DNA from: Streptomyces flavofungini
GTDB taxonomy: Bacteria; Actinomycetota; Actinomycetes; Streptomycetales; Streptomycetaceae
NCBI RefSeq assembly: GCF_014650815.1
Contig: NZ_BMVR01000007.1
Location: 440,976-504,975 of the forward strand
DNA length: 64,000 nucleotides
Reading direction: 5' to 3'
The notes under the pieces are model-generated. The model was given only the letters and a program-made list of their open reading frames with translations. It had not been told where the DNA came from and ran no database searches. The position numbers and the translations under genes are program-made. Each line of letters starts with the position of its first letter. Position 1 is the stretch's first letter. Shown here in pieces: positions 1 through 7,054 of the stretch.

Positions 1-502
<502 letters not shown>

Positions 503-594
503 CCGGCGCGCGGACGGCCGTCGCGGCTCCTGGCCGGAGCCGCGGCGGCGTCGTGCTGCCCTGCCTCACCCCGCTCGTCGTGATCGTGGGCGGC

Positions 595-1155
595 CTATCC
601 CTGCGACGGCCCGCGGGTCAGCACCGCGCTCGCGACGACATCGAAGAGATGGTCGGCGCGGGGCGCGAGCGAGGGCTGGTCGTTGAGCCATGCGAGCGCT
701 CCGACCAGTGCGAACAGATCGGTGCCGTCGATGTCGGCCCGCGCCGCGCCCGCGGCCTGGGCGCGGGTGAGGAGGCGGGTGCCCGCCGCGCGCATCGCGA
801 CGCACGAAGCGTGGAGCGCGGACTCGGGATCTTCGATGGCGGCCACCATCAGTGTCACGACGCCCCGGTACTCATGCGCGCCCGCGACGCAGTCGCGCAG
901 CCACGAGAGGAGCGCGTCCGCGGGCGAACCGGGCGTCTCGAGCGCGGCCGCCCGCGCCGCCAACTCGTCGAACCTCGCGCGCAGCAGGACCTCTAGCAGC
1001 GCCTCGCGCGTCGGGAAGTGGCGGTACAGCGTGCCGAGGCCGACGCCGGCCCTGCGGGCGACATCGCGCAGTGACGCGTCGGCGCCCTGCTCGGCCACGA
1101 CGTCGCGCGCGACGACGAGCAGGTGGTCGTAGTTCTTCTTCGCGTCGGCTCGCAT
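595..1155 (-). CDS. TetR-family transcriptional repressor
   Basis: This is a 186-residue protein. The N-terminal helix-turn-helix is clear around residues 28-50 (SLRDVARRAGVGLGTLYRHF), followed by a helical ligand-binding domain that ends in a TetR_C-like ALAWLNDQPSLAPR segment. I chose the ATG at 1155 because GAGGAAGG lies just upstream; an ATG 18 bases earlier lacks a spaced ribosome site. The gene is divergent from an MDR oxidoreductase, and the intergenic region holds a double palindrome (1197-1236). The family normally represses such a neighbour and is released by a small ligand, so an oxidoreductase inducer is inferred. Confidence 0.9.
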   Translation of the reverse strand: MRADAKKNYDHLLVVARDVVAEQGADASLRDVARRAGVGLGTLYRHFPTREALLEVLLRARFDELAARAAALETPGSPADALLSWLRDCVAGAHEYRGVVTLMVAAIEDPESALHASCVAMRAAGTRLLTRAQAAGAARADIDGTDLFALVGALAWLNDQPSLAPRADHLFDVVASAVLTRGPSQG

Positions 1156-1196
1156 GTGCCTTCCTCGCCCCATCTCCCGCCAGGTCTTCCTTGCCA

Positions 1197-1236
1197 AGCG
1201 GAGCAGTGCTCCATATATTCGGAGCACTGCTCCGCT
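1197..1236. promoter_or_regulatory. Double palindromic operator between TetR and MDR genes
   Basis: Two 16-base arms (AGCGGAGCAGTGCTCC and its exact complement) flank an 8-base A/T-rich spacer. Each arm contains a 13-base palindrome, GGAGCA-N-TGCTCC, centred at 1206 and 1227, so the centres are 21 bp or two helical turns apart. TATATT in the spacer is a plausible -10 element. The layout suits two TetR dimers binding cooperatively over the shared promoters. Confidence 0.8.
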
Positions 1237-1269
1237 AAGGATAGTCCGCTGCAGGGAAAGGTGACAGCC

Positions 1270-2280
1270 ATGCCCACAGGCACGATGAAGGCGATCCGGG
1301 TCCACGAGTTCGGCGGCCCCGAGGTGCTGCGCGACGACGAGGTGCCCATTCCCGAGCCGGGCCCCGGTGAGGTGCTCGTGCGCGTGCGCGCGGTGGGCAT
1401 CAATCCGCCCGACTGGTACGTGCGCGAAGGCATGCGGAACATACCGCCGGACAAGAGGCCGACGCTGACGCTGCCCGCCATCCTGGGGACGGACGTGTCG
1501 GGCGTCGTCGAGGCCGTCGCCCCGGACGTGCGCGGCTTCGCCGTCGGCGACGAGGTCTTCGGTCTCCTGCGCTTTCCCAGCCTTGAGGGCAGCGCGTACG
1601 CCGAGTACGTCGCCGCGCCCGCCGCGCACCTCGCCCGCAAGCCCGCTCACGTGGACCATGTGCACGCCGCCGGGGTGCCGATGGCAGGGCTCACCGCGTG
1701 GCAGTTCCTGATCGAGCTCGGACACGATCACCCGTCGCCGTTCCAGGCGGCACGCCATCGCCCGTTGCCGCTGAACACCGGGACGACGGTGCTCATCAAC
1801 GGCGCGGCGGGCGGCGTGGGGCACTTCGCGCTGCAGCTCGCCAAGTGGAAGGGCGCGCGCGTCGTCGCGGTCGCCTCGGGCGGGCACGAGTCGTTCCTGC
1901 GCGAGCTGGGCGCCGACGAGTTCATCGACTACACGAAGAACCGTCCCGAGGACGTCGTGCGCGATGTCGACCTCGTGCTCGACGCCGTCGGCGGTCGGGG
2001 CGGCGGCCGTCTCCTGCGCACGCTCAAGCACGGCGGCGCGGTGTACCCGGTGTTCCCCGGCGACTACGACGCCGAAGAGGCCGCGAAGCTGGACGCCACC
2101 GTCTCGGCCACCCAAGTGCGCTCCAACGGCCCGCAGCTCGCGGAACTCGGGCGCCTGCTCGACGCGGGCACGCTGCGCGTCGGCATCGACAGCACGTTCC
2201 CGCTCGCGCGGGCGCGAAGCGCCCACGAACGAGCCGCCCGAGGGCACATCCGAGGCAAGATCGTGCTCACGGTCGAGTGA
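1270..2280 (+). CDS. NADP-dependent MDR alcohol dehydrogenase / quinone-oxidoreductase-like protein
   Basis: This 336-residue medium-chain dehydrogenase/reductase belongs to the zinc-free quinone oxidoreductase group. Evidence is the opening MKAIRVHEFGGPEVL, the GroES-like domain with VGINPPDWYVREG, and the nucleotide-binding AAGGVGHFALQLAK motif near residue 180. No structural-zinc cysteine cluster is visible. Such enzymes reduce quinones or enones with NADPH, usually for detoxification. The ATG at 1270 has GGGAAAGG upstream; MKAIRV could also begin 15 bases later. It is divergent from, and probably repressed by, the TetR protein at 595-1155. A paralogue lies at 15170-16096. Confidence 0.88.
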   Translation: MPTGTMKAIRVHEFGGPEVLRDDEVPIPEPGPGEVLVRVRAVGINPPDWYVREGMRNIPPDKRPTLTLPAILGTDVSGVVEAVAPDVRGFAVGDEVFGLLRFPSLEGSAYAEYVAAPAAHLARKPAHVDHVHAAGVPMAGLTAWQFLIELGHDHPSPFQAARHRPLPLNTGTTVLINGAAGGVGHFALQLAKWKGARVVAVASGGHESFLRELGADEFIDYTKNRPEDVVRDVDLVLDAVGGRGGGRLLRTLKHGGAVYPVFPGDYDAEEAAKLDATVSATQVRSNGPQLAELGRLLDAGTLRVGIDSTFPLARARSAHERAARGHIRGKIVLTVE

Positions 2281-2405
2281 GGCAGAGCCGCTCGCGGCGC
2301 TGTGATCGGGAGGTGCCGCCGCCACGAACAGGCGCGCGGGACTCCCGCGCCGAACGGTCAGGAACGGAGAAGCGACGCCCACCGGCCGCGCCTAGTGTGG
2401 CCTGC

Positions 2406-2801
2406 ATGAACACCACATTGAAGGTCAGTGTCATCATGCTCGGCGTCCAGGACGTGGAGCGCGCCAAGAAGTTCTACGTCGAAGGCCTGGGCTGCGCGAT
2501 CGACCAGGAATTCCCCGGCTTCGTCAAGTGCGACCTCGGCGAGGGCTCCTCGCAGCTCGCGCTCTACGAATGGGACGCGGTGGCGGCCGACGCCGGTGTC
2601 CCCGCGGCGGGGTCCGGGTTCCGCGGCACCTCGTACCACTTCCTCACCGGCTCCCGGGAAGAGGTGGACGAGGTCCTGCGCGCCGCCGCGGCCGCGGGCG
2701 GCACCGTGGTGCAGGAGGCTGCCGCCGCCGACTGGGGCGGGTACTCCGGCCACTTCAGCGACCCCGACGGCTACCTGTGGAAGGTCGCCACCGCCGCCTG
2801 A
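2406..2801 (+). CDS. VOC (glyoxalase/bleomycin-resistance fold) protein
   Basis: This 131-residue protein contains one vicinal-oxygen-chelate module pair. It starts with a beta strand and helix (VSVIMLGVQDVERAKKFYVE) and ends with FSDPDGYLWKVA, the typical closing strand that supplies a metal ligand in active members. The substrate is not predictable, since this fold includes dioxygenases, lyases and antibiotic-binding proteins. The gene is preceded by the MDR gene after a 125-base gap and followed directly by the hairpin-bearing tandem repeat at 2808. Confidence 0.85.
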   Translation: MNTTLKVSVIMLGVQDVERAKKFYVEGLGCAIDQEFPGFVKCDLGEGSSQLALYEWDAVAADAGVPAAGSGFRGTSYHFLTGSREEVDEVLRAAAAAGGTVVQEAAAADWGGYSGHFSDPDGYLWKVATAA

Positions 2802-2807
2802 CCGTGG

Positions 2808-2940
2808 CACCGCACCCGGGTCGGACCGGGTGACCGGGCGTCGTACACCGCACCCGGATCAGACCGGGTGACCGGGCGTCGTACACCGCACCCGGATCGG
2901 ACCGCGTGACCGGGTGTCGCGCACCGCGCCCGGATCACAG
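2808..2940. repeat. 38-bp tandem repeat, 3.5 copies, each with a hairpin
   Basis: Three units (2808-2845, 2846-2883, 2884-2921) and a partial fourth repeat with few changes. Each begins CACCGCACCCGG and holds a short inverted repeat, CACCCGG-N6-CCGGGTG in the best copy. It sits in the convergent space between the VOC gene and the membrane-protein gene, and runs just into the 3' end of the latter. A bidirectional terminator or REP-like role is inferred. Confidence 0.8.
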
Positions 2941-3276
2941 CGTGCACAGCATCAGGACCAGACCGGTCAGCCCCGTGGCCAGGCCTGCCATCGCCTGCTT
3001 GCGTCCCGCCCCGTGCATGCGGTGGGCGTTGGCCCACCCGGTCACGCCCAGGACGAGGGCGGGCACGGGAACGGTGCCGGTGACCGTGCGGACCGGCGGG
3101 AACAGGGCGCCGACGACGGACAGGGTCCCGTAGGCGAGTGCGAGGGTGGCGAGGCCGTTGAGCGGGCCCTTCGCCGAGGGCCGGGAGGCGTCCGGGGAGG
3201 TCGTTCGGGGGGTCTCCCCGAACGGCTCCCGGGCGGTCTCCTCGGCTGTGGCTGCGGCCAGCGCGTTCCTGGGCAT
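2935..3276 (-). CDS. Small two-helix membrane protein (DUF4190-like)
   Basis: The protein is 113 residues. A polar Thr/Ser/Pro-rich N-terminus of about 35 residues leads into two hydrophobic segments (LATLALAYGTLSVVGALF and MAGLATGLTGLVLMLCTL) separated by an Arg/His/Lys-containing loop. That layout is common in Streptomyces DUF4190-type proteins. No catalytic motif is seen. The ATG at 3276 has CGGAG close upstream; an ATG at 3291 is possible. It is divergent from the LysR gene and convergent with the VOC gene. Confidence 0.6.
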   Translation of the reverse strand: MPRNALAAATAEETAREPFGETPRTTSPDASRPSAKGPLNGLATLALAYGTLSVVGALFPPVRTVTGTVPVPALVLGVTGWANAHRMHGAGRKQAMAGLATGLTGLVLMLCTL

Positions 3277-3437
3277 ACGACTCCGAGTCATCGAAAACGG
3301 CAGGGGAGGGGCGACGAGCGGCGGCGCCGAGCCACGCACGGAAGGACTCGGCGCCCCGCCGTCGGCCCTGTCGATGCTAGGAACCCGACAGGCATAGATC
3401 AAAGACGAAATTCCACGGGGAAACATAGAGTGGGGCT

Positions 3438-4349
3438 ATGCCTGCACCCCCGACCCTCCGGCAGCTCGAATACCTCCTGGCTGTCGTGGAGACCGGCTCC
3501 ATCACGGACGCCGCAGCCCTCCTGCACGTCTCCCAGCCCACCCTCTCCCAGCAGCTCAAAAGCCTGGAGCGCACCGTCGGCACCCCGCTCCTCGAACGCA
3601 CACCGCGCGGCGCCCACCTCACCCCGGCGGGCCGCGCCTTCCTGCCCGGCGCCCGCCACGCCCTGAACGGCGCCGAGCGCGCCACCGGCGCCGCCCGCGC
3701 CGTCGCCGACATGGTCCACGGCGAGGTGCACCTCGCCGCCGTCCTGAGCGTCGCCCTGGGCGTCGTCCCCGGTGTCCTCGCCGCCTGGCACCAGCGCCAC
3801 CCGCGCGTCGACGTCGTCCTGCACGAGTACGCCGACCTCGGCCACTTCGCCCGCGCCCTGACGGACGCCACCGCCGACGTGGCCATCGGCCCGCTCCCGG
3901 ACGGCTGGGACGGCCCCCACCATCCGCTGGGCGCCGAGGAGTTCGTCGTCCTCGTCCCGCCCGGCGACCCCCTCGACGGACGCAGGACCGTACGCCTGGA
4001 ACAGCTCGCGCAGCGCCCCTGGGTCCAGTACGGACGCACCCACGCCCTGGCCGCCACCGTCGAGAACTTCTGCTCCGCCGCCGGATTCACCCCCCACGCC
4101 GCGATCCGCTCCACCCAGACCGCCGCCGTCCCCCGCCTCGTCGCCGCCGGACTCGGCGTCGGTCTCGTGCCCGCCAACGTCCTCACCCCCGACTTCCCCG
4201 GCACCGCGCTGCGCCTCCATCCCCGAAGGCGCCGCGCCCTGTCCGTCTTCACCCGCCCCGGCCCGCACCCCCTCGTCGCCGAGCTGGTCACCGTCACCCG
4301 CGAACACGCCCGCCTGACACCCGATCACCTCGCCGAGCAGCTCTCCTGA
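3438..4349 (+). CDS. LysR-family transcriptional regulator
   Basis: This 303-residue protein has the normal LysR length. The N-terminal winged HTH is LRQLEYLLAVVETGSITDAA followed by LHVSQPTLSQQLKSLE (about residues 7-45). The effector domain follows, with the usual VAIGPLPDGW and GLGVGLVPANVL segments. There is little ribosome site before the ATG, but CATAGA lies nine bases upstream, so a near-leaderless transcript is plausible. It is divergent from the small membrane protein, which is its nearest possible target. The streptogrisin-like protease follows 141 bases downstream. Confidence 0.9.
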   Translation: MPAPPTLRQLEYLLAVVETGSITDAAALLHVSQPTLSQQLKSLERTVGTPLLERTPRGAHLTPAGRAFLPGARHALNGAERATGAARAVADMVHGEVHLAAVLSVALGVVPGVLAAWHQRHPRVDVVLHEYADLGHFARALTDATADVAIGPLPDGWDGPHHPLGAEEFVVLVPPGDPLDGRRTVRLEQLAQRPWVQYGRTHALAATVENFCSAAGFTPHAAIRSTQTAAVPRLVAAGLGVGLVPANVLTPDFPGTALRLHPRRRRALSVFTRPGPHPLVAELVTVTREHARLTPDHLAEQLS

Positions 4350-4446
4350 ATGGCGCCCGCCCGCGCGGCACAACCTGTACAGGACAGGTCCAGACCCTTG
4401 CGCGACTGACGCAGACATGCCACGTTCCTGCTCGGTACGTCCCACG

Positions 4447-4460
4447 CGTACCGCGGTACG
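4447..4460. promoter_or_regulatory. 14-bp palindrome CGTACCGCGGTACG upstream of protease
   Basis: This perfect palindrome ends 30 bases before the protease start codon, in its leader or promoter region. The identical 14 bases recur at 6731-6744 between the radical SAM gene and the decapeptide/ABC operon. A shared regulator is possible but unproven. Confidence 0.45.
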
Positions 4461-4490
4461 TCACACGTCACCGTCAAAGGAGCCCCCCAC

Positions 4491-5543
4491 ATGAGACGCA
4501 CCACCTGTGCGCGTCTGGGCCTGTCCGCCCTGCTCGTCACCGGATCCCTCGCCCTGGGCGTCACCCCCGCCAGTGCCCAGAGCGAACCGACGCCCTCCGC
4601 GTCCCGTCTCAACGCTCTGAACGCCCAGGTCGAACGGCAGCTCGGCGCCGACAGCGCGGGCACGTACCTGGACCGGAAAACCGGAAACCTCGTCGTCACC
4701 GTCACCAGCGACGACGCCGCCGAACGCGTCCGCGCGACCGGCGCCACCCCCCGGCGCGTCCAGCGCAGCGCCGCCCAACTCGACGCCGCCATGGACACGT
4801 TGGAGTCCCGCGCCAGGATCACCGGAACGTCCTGGGGCGTCGACCCGCGCAGCAACCGCATAGCCGTCCAGGCCGACCGCTCGGTCTCGGCCCGCGACCT
4901 GGCCCGCCTCAACCGCGTCGCCGACTCGCTCGACGGCGCCGTACGCGTCACCCGCGTGCCCGGCACCTTCCACCGCGAGGTGGCGGGCGGCGACGCCATC
5001 TACGGCGGCGGCTCCCGCTGCTCGGCCGCCTTCAACGTCTCCAAGGGCACCACCCGGTACTTCGTCACGGCCGGGCACTGCACCAACCTCAGCGCCAACT
5101 GGTCCGCGGCCTCCGGCGGTGCGGCCGTCGGCGTGCGCGAAGGCACCAGCTTCCCGACGAACGACTACGGCATCGTCCGCTACACCAACGGCTCGTCGCC
5201 CGCCGGCAACGTCAACCTCTACAACGGCAGCTACCAGGAGATCTCGTCCGCCGCCGACGCGGTCGTGGGCCAGGCCATCAAGAAGAGCGGCTCCACCACC
5301 AAGGTCACCAGCGGCTCCGTGACCGCCGTCAACGTCACCGTCAACTACGGCGACGGGCCCGTCCACGGCATGGTCCGCACCACCGCCTGCTCCGCCGGCG
5401 GCGACAGCGGCGGCGCCCACTTCGCGGGCACGGTCGCCCTCGGCATCCACTCCGGCAGCTCCGGCTGCACCGGCACCAACGGCTCCGCCATCCACCAGCC
5501 GGTGCGGGAGGCCCTGTCCGCGTACGGCGTCAACGTGTACTGA
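4491..5543 (+). CDS. Secreted streptogrisin-family (S1) serine protease, prepro form
   Basis: This 350-residue preproenzyme is exported and self-activating. A signal peptide ends at about residue 29 (ASA-Q). A propeptide of the alpha-lytic protease type fills residues 30-163, and the mature protease begins near V164 (VAGGDAIYGGGSRCS), giving 187 residues, as in streptogrisins. The catalytic triad is visible as H196 (TAGHC), D225 (NDYGIV) and S306 (GGDSGG). Paired cysteines fit the S1 disulfides. The start has AAAGGAG upstream. An upstream palindrome (4447) and a downstream bidirectional terminator (5570) frame the gene. Confidence 0.94.
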   Translation: MRRTTCARLGLSALLVTGSLALGVTPASAQSEPTPSASRLNALNAQVERQLGADSAGTYLDRKTGNLVVTVTSDDAAERVRATGATPRRVQRSAAQLDAAMDTLESRARITGTSWGVDPRSNRIAVQADRSVSARDLARLNRVADSLDGAVRVTRVPGTFHREVAGGDAIYGGGSRCSAAFNVSKGTTRYFVTAGHCTNLSANWSAASGGAAVGVREGTSFPTNDYGIVRYTNGSSPAGNVNLYNGSYQEISSAADAVVGQAIKKSGSTTKVTSGSVTAVNVTVNYGDGPVHGMVRTTACSAGGDSGGAHFAGTVALGIHSGSSGCTGTNGSAIHQPVREALSAYGVNVY

Positions 5544-5569
5544 CCCGCGTACGACCGCTTCCGACCGAC

Positions 5570-5599
5570 CCCCGGCGGCAACCGTGGTTGCCGCCGGGG
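5570..5599. terminator. Bidirectional intrinsic terminator between protease and radical SAM genes
   Basis: A perfect 14-bp stem (CCCCGGCGGCAACC and its complement) with a 2-base centre lies in the convergent gap. It starts 26 bases after the protease stop and ends 3 bases before the radical SAM stop codon. Confidence 0.85.
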
Positions 5600-5602
5600 C
5601 CC

Positions 5603-6655
5603 TCAGCTCGCCGAGCTGAGGGGCACGTGCACCGGCCGGGCCGCGATCCGCGCCCGGTCCTCGTCCGACGCGAACCGCTCGTCGATGCGCCGCACCGCCT
5701 CCGCCCAGTCGGCGCGGCTGTGGATGCTGTTGAGGGTCTCCACGACGAACGGGTCGTCCCAGCGCTCGTACGACCGCCGCCACAGCACCTGCGGGTCCTC
5801 GGTGAGCAGACTGCCCACGGTGCCCTCGTAGATGGGCATCGCGCGCACCTCGCCGTCCGGCTCGATCTCCATGGGGCGGAAGCTCGGGGTGCGTGCCAGG
5901 AACGCCGGGTTCATCTGGACCTCGAAGTTCTCGGTGGTCTCCACGGTGACGGACTCCGGCGCGGCCGCGCGCAGCCGCCGCAGGGTCTCCGGGGCGATCA
6001 GCTCGGCGACCTGCTCGTCACTGAGCAGCTCGTGCTCGACGAACGACGGTCGGCTGGCCAGGCCGGTGGGCACCACGGCGCCGAAGTACAGCGTCTCCAG
6101 GTGCGGGAAGCGCGGCGCCACCCGCGCGCACATCTCCTCCAGCTCGTCGAAGTTGCTCCGGATGACGACGTAGTCGATGCCGAACCGCGGCGCCCGCAGC
6201 CCCGCCGCCTGCCGCCGGGCGACCTCCGCGTCGATGCGGGCGAGCCCGTCCGTCGCCCGCGCGAACGACCCGGAGCGGCCACGGATCCGGTCGTGCGACT
6301 CGGCGGTGGCGCCGTCCAGGCTCACCACGATCTTCGTCACGACGTCGGCGAGGGCCTCGACCGTCGAGGCGGGCAGCGCCCACCCGCTGGTGTACAGGAA
6401 GACCCGCACCCCCGCGTCGTCGAAGTGCCGCGCCAGATCGACGATGCGCCTGATGGTCAGCGGTTCGCCGCCGCACAGCGTAATCATCTTCGGCCGCATG
6501 GAAATGATCGCGTCGGCGACCCGCACCATTTCCTCGTACGTGAGGTTCTTCGCGGGCCGCCGCCCCGATTCCGTATAGCAGTGAACGCAGCGCAGGGGAC
6601 ACGCGAAAGTGACGTCCCAGATCACGGCGTTGGGGTTCCTGAGCGACTTTTCCAT
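5603..6655 (-). CDS. Radical SAM protein with SPASM-like but cysteine-poor C-terminus
   Basis: This 350-residue protein carries the radical SAM motif CPLRCVHC (C19, C23, C26), the GGEP motif (LCGGEPLTIRR) and SLDGATAESHDRIRG, all typical of peptide-modifying radical SAM enzymes. The C-terminus keeps the SPASM-like layout EIEPDGEVRAMPIYEGTVGSL, but the usual cysteines are absent, so no auxiliary Fe-S cluster is apparent. The ATG at 6655 has GGAG upstream; the longer frame to 6754 lacks support. It diverges from the decapeptide/ABC exporter operon, which suggests a role in maturing a small peptide, but the substrate is unproven. Confidence 0.88.
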   Translation of the reverse strand: MEKSLRNPNAVIWDVTFACPLRCVHCYTESGRRPAKNLTYEEMVRVADAIISMRPKMITLCGGEPLTIRRIVDLARHFDDAGVRVFLYTSGWALPASTVEALADVVTKIVVSLDGATAESHDRIRGRSGSFARATDGLARIDAEVARRQAAGLRAPRFGIDYVVIRSNFDELEEMCARVAPRFPHLETLYFGAVVPTGLASRPSFVEHELLSDEQVAELIAPETLRRLRAAAPESVTVETTENFEVQMNPAFLARTPSFRPMEIEPDGEVRAMPIYEGTVGSLLTEDPQVLWRRSYERWDDPFVVETLNSIHSRADWAEAVRRIDERFASDEDRARIAARPVHVPLSSAS

Positions 6656-6730
6656 GGACGTTTCTCCAGGCAGAGGGCCAGTAAGCATTCCGGCTTCGCA
6701 CCCTAGGAACCCCCGGGAATTCCCGTCGTC

Positions 6731-6744
6731 CGTACCGCGGTACG
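6731..6744. promoter_or_regulatory. 14-bp palindrome CGTACCGCGGTACG in divergent promoter region
   Basis: The same 14-base palindrome as at 4447. It lies 76 bases upstream of the radical SAM start. A second inverted repeat, TACGGA-CGCGC-TCCGTA, lies close by at 6762-6778. Both are candidate operators for the divergent transcripts. Confidence 0.45.
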
Positions 6745-6918
6745 CAATCGCCACCCGCTCCTACGGACGCGCTCCGTACGTAGGTGATGCGGCCCGACGC
6801 TCTTCCGTAGTCGCCTTCCGCCTTTGCGTACCCGATTACGGATCTGCGCGCCCGCCCCGCCGCATAGCTTTCTGTCCGGCAACGCAGTGCACCCGAGACG
6901 GAGAGGAGGTGAATCACC

Positions 6919-6951
6919 ATGATGTATCCGCCCCCGACCGTCGGCGACTGA
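6919..6951 (+). CDS. Ten-codon ORF MMYPPPTVGD: candidate peptide precursor or leader peptide
   Basis: This ORF is ATG-ATG-TAT-CCG-CCC-CCG-ACC-GTC-GGC-GAC-TGA. It is preceded by GAGGAGGTGA, an almost perfect anti-16S match nine bases before the first ATG and among the strongest ribosome sites in the window. It encodes Met-Met-Tyr-Pro-Pro-Pro-Thr-Val-Gly-Asp. The triple proline is a known ribosome-pausing motif. Fifteen bases after the stop a 14-bp hairpin begins, followed by the ABC exporter genes. Two readings fit: a minimal ribosomal peptide modified by the divergent radical SAM enzyme and exported, or a leader peptide whose translation controls the hairpin. I cannot decide between them. Confidence 0.55.
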   Translation: MMYPPPTVGD

Positions 6952-6966
6952 CGGTGACGCATGCGG

Positions 6967-7000
6967 GCGGTGGCCGCTCCCGAGCCGGAGCGGCCACCGC
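6967..7000 (+). terminator. Terminator or attenuator hairpin between decapeptide ORF and ABC genes
   Basis: GCGGTGGCCGCTCC, a 6-base loop, then the exact complement form a 14-bp stem. It is followed two bases later by CTTTT. It lies 15 bases after the decapeptide stop and 54 bases before the first ABC start, the position of an attenuator. Confidence 0.7.
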
Positions 7001-7054
7001 ACCTTTTCGGCCACGACGGCCGACGGGTTCGATCCGGCGGAGGGGAACAGATCC

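Noticed and set aside
2808-2940. CRISPR array in the 38-bp tandem repeats
   Set aside because: The units are contiguous with no unique spacers, and no cas gene is in the window.
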